Assembly (NCBI RefSeq): GCF_042653765.1
Contig: NZ_JBHSEZ010000001.1
Location: 124,001-188,000 of the forward strand
DNA from: Castellaniella denitrificans
GTDB taxonomy: Bacteria > Pseudomonadota > Gammaproteobacteria > Burkholderiales > Burkholderiaceae_B
Length of the DNA: 64,000 nt
Direction: 5' to 3'
The translations under genes and the position numbers were made by a program. The notes under the pieces are model-generated. The model did not search any database and was not told the DNA's origin. It worked only from the letters and a program-made list of their open reading frames with translations. Within the stretch, counting starts at the first letter, position 1. Each line of letters opens with the position of its first letter. Shown here one piece after another: positions 34,307 through 43,075 of the stretch.

Positions 34307-35563
34307 TCACATGTTCTCGATCATCACCTGGCCGAAACCGGAGCACGACACTTGCGTTGCGCCTTCCATCAGGCGGGCGAAGTCGTAGGTGACCTTCTTC
34401 GACAGGATGGACTTTTCCATGCTGCTGATGATCAGGTCGGCGGCCTCGGTCCAGCCCATGTGGCGCAGCATCATTTCGGCCGACAGGATTTCCGAACCCG
34501 GGTTGACGTAGTCCTTGCCGGCGTACTTCGGCGCGGTGCCGTGGGTGGCTTCGAACATGGCCACGGAATCCGACAGGTTGGCGCCCGGGGCGATGCCGAT
34601 CCCGCCGACCTGGGCGGCCAGTGCGTCGGAGATGTAGTCGCCGTTCAGGTTGAGCGTGGCGATGACGTCGTATTCGGCCGGGCGCAGCAGGATCTGCTGC
34701 AGGAAGGCGTCGGCGATGACGTCCTTGACCACGATGTCGCGGCCGGTCTTGGGGTTCTTGAACTTGCACCACGGGCCGCCGTCCACCAGCTGGGCGCCGA
34801 ATTCCTTCTGGGCCAGGGCGTAGCCCCAGTCGCGGAAGCCGCCTTCGGTGAACTTCATGATGTTGCCCTTGTGCACCAGCGTGACGCTCGGGCGGTCGTT
34901 GTCGATGGCGTACTGGATGGCCTTGCGCACCAGGCGTTCCGTGCCTTCGCGCGACACGGGCTTGACGCCGATGCCGGACGTGCCCGGGAAGCGGATCTTC
35001 TTGACGCCCAGCTTGTCCTGCAGGAATTCGATGAGCTGGCGGGCCTTGTCGGACTCGGCCTCGAATTCGATGCCGGCGTAGATGTCCTCGGAGTTTTCGC
35101 GGAAGATGACCATGTCGGTCTTTTCCGGCTCGCGCACGGGCGAAGGCACGCCCTTGAAGTAGCGCACCGGGCGCAGGCAGACGTACAGGTCCAGTTCCTG
35201 GCGCAGGGCCACGTTCAGGGAACGGATGCCGCCGCCCACCGGCGTGGTCAGCGGGCCCTTGATGGACACGACGTACTCGCGCACGGCTTCCAGGGTTTCC
35301 TCGGGCAGCCAGACGTCCGGACCGTAGATCTTGGTGGACTTTTCGCCGGCGTAGACTTCCATCCAGTGGATCTTGCGCTTGCCGCCGTAGGCCTTGGCCA
35401 CCGCCGCGTCCACGACCTTCAGCATCACCGGGGTGATGTCCTGGCCAGTGCCGTCGCCCTCGATGTAGGGAACGATGGGCTCATCGGGGATGTTCAGGGA
35501 GAAATCGGCGTTGACCGTGATCTTCTGTCCGCCGGCCGGGACCTTGATGTGCTGATAGGACAT
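34307..35563 (-). CDS. icd: Isocitrate dehydrogenase, NADP-dependent
   Basis: A 418-residue TCA-cycle enzyme making 2-oxoglutarate, CO2 and NADPH. Substrate-site serine in GGGIRSLNVALRQ (the phosphorylation site in E. coli), VHKGNIMKFTEGGFRDWGY, LNGDYISDALAAQVGGIGIA, and the NADP-specific HGTAPKYAGKDYVNPGS with Lys-Tyr. Length is normal. The start MSYQHIKVP at 35563 follows GGAGCACCC. Palindromic sequences lie in the gap to the divergent DUF1841 gene. Confidence 0.97.
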   Translation of the reverse strand: MSYQHIKVPAGGQKITVNADFSLNIPDEPIVPYIEGDGTGQDITPVMLKVVDAAVAKAYGGKRKIHWMEVYAGEKSTKIYGPDVWLPEETLEAVREYVVSIKGPLTTPVGGGIRSLNVALRQELDLYVCLRPVRYFKGVPSPVREPEKTDMVIFRENSEDIYAGIEFEAESDKARQLIEFLQDKLGVKKIRFPGTSGIGVKPVSREGTERLVRKAIQYAIDNDRPSVTLVHKGNIMKFTEGGFRDWGYALAQKEFGAQLVDGGPWCKFKNPKTGRDIVVKDVIADAFLQQILLRPAEYDVIATLNLNGDYISDALAAQVGGIGIAPGANLSDSVAMFEATHGTAPKYAGKDYVNPGSEILSAEMMLRHMGWTEAADLIISSMEKSILSKKVTYDFARLMEGATQVSCSGFGQVMIENM

Positions 35564-35611
35564 GGGTGCTCCAGTGTTGCTGGGTTTGTTGTGCAAGAGA
35601 AGGGGAATCAG

Positions 35612-35637
35612 TCTTATATAAGAGTTTAGCGTAAACT
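35612..35637. promoter_or_regulatory. Two adjacent palindromes upstream of icd
   Basis: TCTTATATAAGA (35612-35623) is a perfect 12-base palindrome, directly followed by AGTTTA and TAAACT (35623-35628, 35632-35637) around a 3-base centre. The AT-rich sequence stands out in GC-rich DNA and includes a possible -10 for icd. It could be an operator; no known consensus is assigned. Confidence 0.4.
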
Positions 35638-35744
35638 GGCCGTCGGCAAACAGCCTTTCGCCCTTATTCTACCGGCCGGCACCCCGGAAATACCCGAATC
35701 CGCGGGTTAAAATGGATGACCCGGCCCGTCTTCCCCCTTCCCCC

Positions 35745-36176
35745 ATGTTCAATCCTTCCAAGGAACAGGTCCGCGCGTTCTTCACCGACGCCTGGCGCAA
35801 GCGCCGCGAAGGCGGGGTGCTGACGCCGCTGGAAACCATGGCCGCCGACCTGGTCGAGCGCCACCCCGAATACCACGACGACCTGCAGGACCCGGACGCC
35901 GCCGAACGCGACTACCCGGTCGAGGCCGGCCGCACCAACCCGTTCCTGCACCTGTCGATGCACCTGGCGATCCAGGAACAGCTGTCGATCGACCACCCGC
36001 CCGGCATCCGGGCGGCCTGGAACGCGCTGTTGCAGGGCCGCGACGAACACGAGGCCGCCCACGTCATCATGGAAGCCCTGGGCGAGGTCGTCTGGGAAGC
36101 CCAGCGGCTGGGCAAGCCGCTGGACAACGAACGCTACCTAGACCTGATCCGGCGCCACGCCACGCGCGACCGCTGA
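35745..36176 (+). CDS. DUF1841 family protein
   Basis: A 143-residue cytoplasmic protein of the DUF1841 family, found mainly in beta- and gammaproteobacteria; function unknown. Seen: MFNPSKEQVRAFFTDAWRKR, PLETMAADLVERHPEYHDDL, NPFLHLSMHLAIQEQLSIDH and HVIMEALGEVVWEAQRLG. The family starts at MFNPS, so ATG 35745 is preferred to the in-frame ATG 33 bases earlier. The histidines in HLSMHLAIQEQ and HEAAHVIME recall metal sites, but this is speculative. Confidence 0.87.
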   Translation: MFNPSKEQVRAFFTDAWRKRREGGVLTPLETMAADLVERHPEYHDDLQDPDAAERDYPVEAGRTNPFLHLSMHLAIQEQLSIDHPPGIRAAWNALLQGRDEHEAAHVIMEALGEVVWEAQRLGKPLDNERYLDLIRRHATRDR

Positions 36177-36308
36177 ACGGGAAGAACGGTCCGCATCCGC
36201 CCCGGCGGCGAGACGCCCGCCCTGGGCGCACGGCCCCGGACGAAACCCGGACGAAAAAGGGTTCGGGACGCAGAAACGTCCCGGCGAAGCACCATTCCCA
36301 ACAAAGAG

Positions 36309-36340
36309 ACGCCCGCCGGGCGCGCGGGCCGGGCGGGCGT
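36309..36340 (-). terminator. Probable terminator of the cytochrome c pair
   Basis: Inverted repeat ACGCCCGCC (36309-36317) and GGCGGGCGT (36332-36340). On the minus strand the stem is followed by CTCTTTGTT, and it lies about 20 bases after the second cytochrome stop. The 14-base loop is itself GC-rich and may extend the stem. Confidence 0.55.
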
Positions 36341-36361
36341 TCGGCGAAAGGACGCCGCGCG

Positions 36362-36718
36362 CTACTTGCGCACGGCCAGCGGCGAGGGCTGGGTCGACAG
36401 CCAGGCGGAGATGTTCTCGATGTCGGCGGCCGACAGCTGCGTGGCCATGGCGCCCATGATGGCGTTCTTGCGCACGTTGGCCGAGGCCGGCGCCCCCGCC
36501 TGGCCGCGCTGGTAGGCGGTCAGGGCGTGGGCCAGGTAATCCTGGTGCTGTCCGGCCAGGATCGGATAATCGGGCTGCAGCGGCGACTTGGCGTCGGCCC
36601 CGTGGCAGGAGACGCAGGTGTATTTCTCGAAGGCGGCCTTGCCGGCCTGCAGGTCGGCCGCGCGGGCGCCGGTGGCCGCCAGTCCGAGGCCCAGCAGGGC
36701 AATCCACAATGTACGCAT
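36362..36718 (-). CDS. Periplasmic class I cytochrome c (c553/c4-half type)
   Basis: A 118-residue protein with a signal peptide (MRTLWIALLGLGLAATGARA, cleaved at ARA-A) and one haem site CVSCH. A methionine in NAIMGAMATQLSAADIENIS is the probable sixth ligand. It follows a second similar cytochrome by 17 bases; together they resemble the two halves of a cytochrome c4 encoded separately. A likely role is electron transfer to a terminal oxidase or denitrification enzyme in the periplasm. Confidence 0.92.
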   Translation of the reverse strand: MRTLWIALLGLGLAATGARAADLQAGKAAFEKYTCVSCHGADAKSPLQPDYPILAGQHQDYLAHALTAYQRGQAGAPASANVRKNAIMGAMATQLSAADIENISAWLSTQPSPLAVRK

Positions 36719-36735
36719 GATGGTCTTCCCCCGGA

Positions 36736-37092
36736 TCACTTGAGGCTGGAATAGTAGGCCGCGACGTCGGCCATGTCCTGCTCGGACAGGGACCGCGCAA
36801 TGGCGTCCATGGTCGGGAAGGAACGCGCGCCGCTGGCGTATTCCTTCAGCGCCGCGACGATGTAGGGCGCGTTCTGACCGGCGATCATGGGGACGTGGTA
36901 CAACTCGGGATAGGCGGCCTTGTAGCCCGGAATGCCGTGGCAGCCGATGCACATGGACACCTTCTGGGCGCCGGCCTGGGCATTGCCCTGCACGGCGGGC
37001 GGATCGGCCGCCAGGGCCGGACCGGCCAGCAGACAGGACGCCGCCACCACGACGGCGCCCAAACCACGATCAAGCATTGCTCGCGACTTCAT
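36736..37092 (-). CDS. Periplasmic class I cytochrome c
   Basis: A 118-residue protein with a signal peptide (core LGAVVVAASCLLAGPALA, cleaved near ALA-A) and haem motif CIGCH followed by GIPGYKAAYPELYHVPMIAG. The axial methionine is probably in SFPTMDAIARSLSEQDMADV. It is the first gene of a two-gene unit with another small cytochrome c of the same length. A second possible start is Met6. The promoter would lie in the 166 bases before the divergent MoxR gene. Confidence 0.92.
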   Translation of the reverse strand: MKSRAMLDRGLGAVVVAASCLLAGPALAADPPAVQGNAQAGAQKVSMCIGCHGIPGYKAAYPELYHVPMIAGQNAPYIVAALKEYASGARSFPTMDAIARSLSEQDMADVAAYYSSLK

Positions 37093-37258
37093 ATGGCCTC
37101 TTGTCTCTCTGATTCATATTGTGTCGGCATCGGCCACCCTCCTGCCGGGCCGATGAGGCATGTCGATTGTACGATAATTGTTTCGATACAGTCAGACATG
37201 AAAATTTCAAGTCCATAATATCCGCCTTCCCTGCCCCCGGCGCCTCTTTTCCGCTTCC

Positions 37259-38122
37259 ATGAACCCCACGCCCGCCACCGCCCCGAACGGCCGTTTCGAC
37301 GGCACCGACCGCTACGTCGCCACAGAATCCCTGAAAACCGCCGTCAACGCCGCCCTGGCGCTGCAGCGCCCGCTGCTGGTCAAGGGCGAGCCCGGAACCG
37401 GCAAGACCCTGCTGGCCGAGGAAGTCGCCCGCGCCCTGGACCGGCCCCTGCTGCAATGGCACATCAAGTCCACGACCAAGGCGCAGCAGGGCCTGTACGA
37501 ATACGACGCCGTCTCGCGCCTGCGCGATTCCCAGCTGGGCGAGGCCGCCGTGCACGACATCCGCAACTACATCGTGCAGGGCGTGCTGTGGCAGGCCTTC
37601 GAGTCGGAGCGGCCCTGCGTGGTGCTGATCGACGAGATCGACAAGGCCGACATCGAATTCCCCAACGACCTGCTGCGCGAACTGGACCGCATGGAATTCC
37701 ACGTCTACGAGACCCGCCAGACCGTCCGCGCGCGCCACAAGCCCCTGATCATCATCACCTCGAACAACGAGAAGGACCTGCCCGACGCGTTCCTGCGGCG
37801 CTGTTTCTTCCACTACATCGAATTCCCCGACCGCCAGACCCTGACCGACATCGTGGCGGTCCATTTCCCGGACCTGCGCGCCGACGTCCTGGGCGCGGCC
37901 CTGGACGCGTTCTTCCGCCTGCGCGAGGTCCCGGGACTGAAGAAGCGTCCCTCGACCTCGGAATTCCTGGACTGGCTGCACCTGCTGCTGGCCGAATCCG
38001 TGCCGCCCGACAGCCTGGCGCGAGGCGACGTCCCGCCGCTGGCCGGCGCCCTGCTGAAGAACGAACAGGACCTGAACCTGCTGCGGCGGCTGGCCGCCCT
38101 GACGCAGCGCGGCGGACGCTGA
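37259..38122 (+). CDS. MoxR family AAA+ ATPase
   Basis: A 287-residue AAA+ chaperone-like ATPase. Walker A is GEPGTGKTLLAEEVA, Walker B VVLIDEIDKADIEFPNDLLR, sensor 1 IIITSNNEKDLPDAFLRRC with the arginine finger region. It precedes a VWA-domain protein with one acetyltransferase gene between them. MoxR/VWA pairs act as metal-insertion or assembly chaperones (as in CoxD/CoxE or NorQ/NorD). The client is unknown; the adjacent cytochromes are a possible clue only. Confidence 0.92.
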   Translation: MNPTPATAPNGRFDGTDRYVATESLKTAVNAALALQRPLLVKGEPGTGKTLLAEEVARALDRPLLQWHIKSTTKAQQGLYEYDAVSRLRDSQLGEAAVHDIRNYIVQGVLWQAFESERPCVVLIDEIDKADIEFPNDLLRELDRMEFHVYETRQTVRARHKPLIIITSNNEKDLPDAFLRRCFFHYIEFPDRQTLTDIVAVHFPDLRADVLGAALDAFFRLREVPGLKKRPSTSEFLDWLHLLLAESVPPDSLARGDVPPLAGALLKNEQDLNLLRRLAALTQRGGR

Positions 38123-38172
38123 CGGCCGGACGCCGGAACGCCCTCTCCGATTCCCAACCACCGGACCGACCC

Positions 38173-38787
38173 ATGAACACCCCCGGTTTCAAGCAAGCGC
38201 CCCGTCCCGTCACCCTGGAAGGCCACGGCGTGCGCCTGGTCCCCCTGTCTCCCGACCACGCCGGCGGCCTGCGCGCCGCCGCCGCCGACGGCGAGCTCTG
38301 GAACCTGCGCGTCACCTCGGTGCCCGAGCCCGACCAGACCGGGTCCTACATCGCCCAGGCCCTGAAGGGCCGGGACGACGGCCACATGCTGCCTTTCGCC
38401 GTCACCGACGCCGCAAGCGGCGCCATCCTGGGCACCACGCGCTATCACGACATCGTGCCGGCGGTCGCCCGGCTGGAGATCGGCTACACCTGGTACGCCC
38501 GTTCGCGCCAGCGCACCCACGTCAACACGGCCTGCAAGCTGCTGCTGCTCGAACACGCCTTCGACGCCCTGGGCGCCGCCGTGGTGGGCTGGCGCACCGA
38601 CAACTACAACCACGCTTCCCAGCGCGCCATCGAGCGCCTGGGCGCGCATCGCGACGGCGTGATCCGCCACCACGCGCCGCGCCGCGACGGCACCGTGCGC
38701 GACACGGTCATGTACAGCCTGCTGGCGGGCGAATGGCCCGAGGTCCGCGCCCATCTGCTCTATCAGCTGCGCCGCCCCCGCGCCTGA
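38173..38787 (+). CDS. GNAT family N-acetyltransferase (RimJ/RimL-like)
   Basis: A 204-residue acetyltransferase. It begins VTLEGHGVRLVPLSPDHAGG; the acetyl-CoA region is LEIGYTWYARSRQRTHVNTA and CKLLLLEHAFDALGAAVVGW, with NHASQRAIERLGAHRDGV near the end, as in the RimJ/RimL and YkkB-type proteins. The substrate may be an alpha-amino group or a small amine. It lies between the MoxR and VWA genes, 50 and 20 bases away, so all three look like one operon. Confidence 0.9.
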   Translation: MNTPGFKQAPRPVTLEGHGVRLVPLSPDHAGGLRAAAADGELWNLRVTSVPEPDQTGSYIAQALKGRDDGHMLPFAVTDAASGAILGTTRYHDIVPAVARLEIGYTWYARSRQRTHVNTACKLLLLEHAFDALGAAVVGWRTDNYNHASQRAIERLGAHRDGVIRHHAPRRDGTVRDTVMYSLLAGEWPEVRAHLLYQLRRPRA

Positions 38788-38807
38788 AAAGCCCCGCCTT
38801 CCCCGCC

Positions 38808-39977
38808 ATGCTGACCGACTTCTTCACCCAGTTGCGCGCCGCCGGCATCCCGGTCTCGATCCGAGAATACCTGAGCCTGCTGGAGCTGCTGTGCAGTCCC
38901 GCCGCGCCCGCCAGCACGGAAGAGTTCTATCACCTGGCGCGCCTGGCGCTGGTCAAGGACGAGACCCGCTACGACCGCTACGACCGGGTCTTCGCCGCCT
39001 TCATCGGCCAGCTCCAGGCCCGCGCGGGCGGCCCGGACATCCCGCCGGACTGGCTCGTCCAGACCTTCCGCAAGCAGCTCACCGACGAGGAAAAGGCGGC
39101 CCTGGAAAGGCACGGCTGGGACCGGCTGATGGAGATGTTCCGCGAACGCCTGGCCGAACAAAAGGAACGCCACGCGGGCGGCAGCAAATGGATCGGCACC
39201 GGGGGCTCGTCGCCCTTCGGCCACGGCGGCTACCATCCCGAAGGCATCCGCGTCGGCGGCCCCTCGGCCGGCAACCGCACCGCCATCAAAGTCTGGGAAC
39301 GGCGCGACTACCGCGACTACGACGACCAGCAGACCCTGGGCACGCGCAATTTCAAGATGGCGCTGCGGCGCCTGCGGCGCTTCGCCCGCCAGGGCGCGGC
39401 GCTGGAGCTGGACATGCCCGGCACAATCCGCGGCACCGCCGAGCAGGCCGGAATGCTGGACCTGCGCTGGGTGCCCGAGCGCCACAACGCGGTCAAGGTC
39501 CTGATGCTGCTGGACGTGGGCGGCAGCATGGACGACCACATCGCCCGCATCGAATCCCTGTTTTCCGCCGCGCGCAGCGAATTCCGGCACCTGGAGGTCT
39601 ATTACTTCCACAACTGCCCCTACGAATCCGTCTGGCGCCACAACAGCCGCCGCCACGGCGAGCGCATCGAGACCTGGGATCTGCTGCGCACCTACGGCGA
39701 GGACTGGCGCCTGATCCTGGTGGGGGATGCTTCCATGAGCCCCTACGAACTGCTGTATCCGGGCGGGTCCATCGAGCACCACAACGAGGAAACCGGCGCC
39801 GCCTGGCTGCAGCGCATCCTGGGCCGCTGGCCGCGCGCCGTCTGGCTGAATCCGGAACCGTCCGGATCCTGGCCCTACCGCCAGTCCATCGCGCTGATCA
39901 AAGAACTGATGCACGAGCGCATGTTCGGCATGACGATGGACGGCCTGGAGCAGGCCATGCGGCTGCTGTCGAAATAA
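38808..39977 (+). CDS. VWA domain protein (CoxE-like), partner of MoxR ATPase
   Basis: A 389-residue protein with an N-terminal helical part (LTDFFTQLRAAGIPVSIREY, typical of CoxE-like proteins), a Gly-rich linker (GTGGSSPFGHGGYHPEG) and a C-terminal von Willebrand A domain. The MIDAS motif is DVGGSMDDH (DxGxS rather than DxSxS), with the remaining metal site probably at VGDASMSPYEL. Such proteins work with MoxR ATPases in cofactor insertion or complex assembly. The stop is followed by 42 bases before the facing aminotransferase. Confidence 0.88.
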   Translation: MLTDFFTQLRAAGIPVSIREYLSLLELLCSPAAPASTEEFYHLARLALVKDETRYDRYDRVFAAFIGQLQARAGGPDIPPDWLVQTFRKQLTDEEKAALERHGWDRLMEMFRERLAEQKERHAGGSKWIGTGGSSPFGHGGYHPEGIRVGGPSAGNRTAIKVWERRDYRDYDDQQTLGTRNFKMALRRLRRFARQGAALELDMPGTIRGTAEQAGMLDLRWVPERHNAVKVLMLLDVGGSMDDHIARIESLFSAARSEFRHLEVYYFHNCPYESVWRHNSRRHGERIETWDLLRTYGEDWRLILVGDASMSPYELLYPGGSIEHHNEETGAAWLQRILGRWPRAVWLNPEPSGSWPYRQSIALIKELMHERMFGMTMDGLEQAMRLLSK

Positions 39978-40019
39978 GGCCGTCCCGATCAGCCCGTCCC
40001 GGCGAGGGCCGGCGGCGGC

Positions 40020-41351
40020 TCAATCCACGGTGGACAGCACGTCGGCCAGCGTGCCGAAGATCTGTCCGATCTGTGTCTCGTCGATGATGAGCGGCGGCGA
40101 GATCGCGATGATGTCGCCGGTATAGCGGACCAGCACCCCTTTGTCGAAGCATTTCCCGAACACCTCGGCGGCCCGGGCCCCGGGCGCGCCCGGGCGGGGG
40201 GCCAGTTCGATGCCGGCCACCAGCCCCAGGTTGCGAATGTCGATGACGTGGCGGCGGCCCTTCAGCGCATGCGCGGCCTCTTCGAAAGGCGCCGACAGCG
40301 TCTTCGCCCGATCGAACAGTCCCTCGTCCCGGTAGATGCCCAGGGCGGCGCGGATCGCCGCCGTCGCCAGCGGGTGCGCGGAATAAGTGTAGCCGTGGAA
40401 GAACTCGATGCCGGCCGCGCTGGCCTCGATGATGGTGTCATGCACGGACCTGCGCACGGCGACCGCGCCGGCGGGCACGGCGGCGTTGCTGATGCCCTTG
40501 GCCAGGGTGATCAGGTCGGGGGTGACGCCGAAGAATTCGCTGGCGGTGGCCGCGCCCAGGCGGCCGAAGCCGGTGATGACCTCGTCGAAGATCAGCAGGA
40601 TGCCGTGTTTTTCCGTAATGGCCCGCAACCTTTCCAGGTAGCCCTTGGGCGGCACCAGCACGCCGGTGGATCCCGCCAGCGGCTCGACGATGACGGCGGC
40701 GATCGTCGAGGCGTCGTGCAGCGCGACGATGCTTTCGAGGGCGTCGGCGAACCGTTCGCCCCCCCAGGACGGCTGGCCCCGCGAAAAGGCGTTGTGCTCC
40801 AGGTCGTGGGTGTGCGGCAAATGATCCACGCCCGGCAGCAGCACCCCGGAGAACGCCTTGCGGTTGGGGGAGATGCCGCCCACCGAGATGCCGCCGAAGC
40901 CGACGCCGTGATAGCCGCGCTCGCGGCCGATCAGGCGGGTCCTCTGGCCCTCGCCGCGCGCCCGGTGGTACGCCAGCGCGATCTTGAGCGCCGTATCGAC
41001 CGACTCGGAGCCCGAATTGGTGAAAAACACCCGGTCCAGGCCGGCGGGCATCAGGGCGGCCACGTCGGAGGCCGCCCGGAAGGAGTCTTCGTGGCCGATC
41101 TGGAAGCTGGGGGCGTAGTCGAGATGCGCGGCCTGCCGGCTGATCGCGTCGACGATGGGCTGCCGGCCATGCCCCGCATTGACGCACCAGAGGCCCGACG
41201 TGCCGTCCAGCACCTGGCGGCCGTCCGCGGCGGTGTAGTACATGCCCTTGGCGGCGGCGAGCATGCGGGGATGCGCCTTGAACTGGCGGTTCGCGGTGAA
41301 GGGCATCCACAAATTGGACAGGTCGGGGGAATGTGTCGCTTCGGTTTGCAT
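40020..41351 (-). CDS. Omega-amino acid:pyruvate aminotransferase (class III)
   Basis: A 443-residue PLP enzyme transferring amino groups from beta-alanine, other omega-amino acids or amines to pyruvate. Seen: LWMPFTANRQFKAHPRML (family N-terminus), NSGSESVDTALKIALAYHRA, ERGYHGVGFGGISVGG, the aspartate in LLIFDEVITGFGRLG, and the Schiff-base lysine in ITLAKGISNAAVPAGAV. It is divergent from a MocR regulator which probably controls it. The likely role is beta-alanine/polyamine or amine catabolism; the precise amine is unknown. Confidence 0.92.
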   Translation of the reverse strand: MQTEATHSPDLSNLWMPFTANRQFKAHPRMLAAAKGMYYTAADGRQVLDGTSGLWCVNAGHGRQPIVDAISRQAAHLDYAPSFQIGHEDSFRAASDVAALMPAGLDRVFFTNSGSESVDTALKIALAYHRARGEGQRTRLIGRERGYHGVGFGGISVGGISPNRKAFSGVLLPGVDHLPHTHDLEHNAFSRGQPSWGGERFADALESIVALHDASTIAAVIVEPLAGSTGVLVPPKGYLERLRAITEKHGILLIFDEVITGFGRLGAATASEFFGVTPDLITLAKGISNAAVPAGAVAVRRSVHDTIIEASAAGIEFFHGYTYSAHPLATAAIRAALGIYRDEGLFDRAKTLSAPFEEAAHALKGRRHVIDIRNLGLVAGIELAPRPGAPGARAAEVFGKCFDKGVLVRYTGDIIAISPPLIIDETQIGQIFGTLADVLSTVD

Positions 41352-41450
41352 GGCAGCCTCTCAATCCGGGAGTCCGGGGACCAGGACGAATGCCCCCATT
41401 CTCGGCCGGCCCGTGCGCGCAGGCCATAGACGGTGACAGGATGGCCGGAT

Positions 41451-41483
41451 AACTGTATCGTTCGAATTGAGACAACTGTATTG
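41451..41483. promoter_or_regulatory. Direct repeats: probable MocR binding site
   Basis: Two direct repeats AACTGTAT(C/T)G at 41451-41460 and 41474-41483, start-to-start distance 23 bases (about two helical turns). They lie between the aminotransferase and the divergent MocR gene. MocR regulators such as GabR are known to use direct repeats of this kind. AT-rich sequence here stands out from its surroundings. Confidence 0.65.
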
Positions 41484-41523
41484 AAAACGGCCCCTCGAGG
41501 CGCCGTGCGCCGAAGGGGCATCC

Positions 41524-42957
41524 ATGATCCTGTTCGAACCGGACCGCCGGCGGAAAACGGCTCCCACCCTGGTGGACCAGACCGTCGCGGCGCTGGAAAG
41601 CGCCATCCGCGCCCACACGCTGCGCCCGGGGATGGCCCTGCCGTCGATCAGGCGGTTCGCCCGGGACCACGGACTGAGCACGTTCACCGTCATGGCGGCC
41701 TACAACCGCCTGGTCGCCCGCGGCCTGCTGCAATCTCGGCCGGGGGCCGACTTTCGCGTCAGCCGCCGGAAGCAGGCCGCACCCGCGCCGGTGCCCGAAT
41801 GGGTGGCGCCGCGCATCGGTTCCTCCTGGCTCCTGGCCGACGTGTTCGCCGATCATTCGATCTCGATCAAGGCGGGCTGCGGCTGGCTGCCGCCGGACTG
41901 GCACGACCAGGCCGGCCTGCCGCATGCCCTGCGCCAGCTCAGCCGCGTCCCGATCAGCCAGATGTCGGCCTATGGGCATCCGCTCGGCTACCGCCCCTTG
42001 CGCGAACACATCGCCTGCCGCCTGCTGGAGCACGGGCTCGAAGTCGAGCCCGACCAGATCCTGCTGACCCACGGGGCGACCCAGGCGCTGGACATCGTCA
42101 TCCGCACCCTGCTGCGCCCGGGCGACCACGTGGCCGCCGAGGCGCCCTGCTACGCCAACCTGCTGCAGATCCTGGCCCTGAACCGCATCACGGTCCACGC
42201 GGTGCCCAGGACGGCGGAAGGCGTCCACGAAGAAACGCTCGAAGACCTGGCGCGCAGGCATCCGATCCGCGCGATGTTCGTGACGACGGTGCTGCAGAAT
42301 CCGACCGGCGCCAGTTTCTCGATGGCCGGGGCATTCCGGCTGCTGCGGCTGGCCGAGCGCCATGCCTTCCTGGTCGTGGAGGACGACACGTCCCGCGATC
42401 TCCTGCCCGAACCCGCGCCCATGCTCGCCGCGCTGGCGGGTCCCAGCCGGGTGATCTACGTCTCCGGCTTCTCGAAGAGCGTGGCGCCCTCCATCCGCGT
42501 GGGCTACCTAGCCTGCGCCAGGCCCCTGGCGGACCCATGCGCCCGCACCAAGATGTCGCTCGGCCTGACCTCGGCCGAAGTGATGGAGCGGGCTGTCCAT
42601 CACGTCCTGCGGGACGGCCGCCATGTCACCTACCTGCGCGGCATCCGCGAACGCCTGCGCCTGGCCCACGACCAGGTCGCCGCGGCCATGCGCGCCCACG
42701 GATTCGAGATCTGGGGGGAACCGGGCGCCGGGCTGTTCCTGTGGGCCAGGCCGCCATCCCCGCGCGCGTCGGGGGACGGCATGATCGAACTGACCTCGCA
42801 GGCGCTGAAGGCCGGCATCTGGCTGGCCCCCGGCAGCTACTTCGACCCGGACGGCCGTGAGGAAGGCTGGCTGCGCTTCAATGTCGCGTACTCCGGCGAT
42901 CCTCGCCTGTGGAGTTTCTTCCGGGAAGCGCTGGGTCTCCCCGCTCCCGGGGCATAG
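41524..42957 (+). CDS. MocR family regulator (GntR HTH plus aminotransferase fold)
   Basis: A 477-residue regulator. An N-terminal GntR winged helix (LVDQTVAALESAIRAHTLRP, ALPSIRRFARDHGLSTFTVM) is joined to a class I aminotransferase-like domain with THGATQALDIVIRTLLRPGD, VVEDDTSRDLL and the PLP lysine in YVSGFSKSVAPSIRVGY. It would bind PLP and sense an amino compound to control the divergent omega-aminotransferase. The first 70 residues carry DNA binding; the domain order is typical of MocR/GabR proteins. Confidence 0.93.
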   Translation: MILFEPDRRRKTAPTLVDQTVAALESAIRAHTLRPGMALPSIRRFARDHGLSTFTVMAAYNRLVARGLLQSRPGADFRVSRRKQAAPAPVPEWVAPRIGSSWLLADVFADHSISIKAGCGWLPPDWHDQAGLPHALRQLSRVPISQMSAYGHPLGYRPLREHIACRLLEHGLEVEPDQILLTHGATQALDIVIRTLLRPGDHVAAEAPCYANLLQILALNRITVHAVPRTAEGVHEETLEDLARRHPIRAMFVTTVLQNPTGASFSMAGAFRLLRLAERHAFLVVEDDTSRDLLPEPAPMLAALAGPSRVIYVSGFSKSVAPSIRVGYLACARPLADPCARTKMSLGLTSAEVMERAVHHVLRDGRHVTYLRGIRERLRLAHDQVAAAMRAHGFEIWGEPGAGLFLWARPPSPRASGDGMIELTSQALKAGIWLAPGSYFDPDGREEGWLRFNVAYSGDPRLWSFFREALGLPAPGA

Positions 42958-43075
42958 CCTCGAAGCGGCCGGCCGACGCGCCCGGCGAGGAATCCGGCGG
43001 AATCCGGGCGCTCCCGGGCCACCATGCGTTAATGTTATGGCTCACGCACATTCACCCATGGATTTTCCTGAGACC

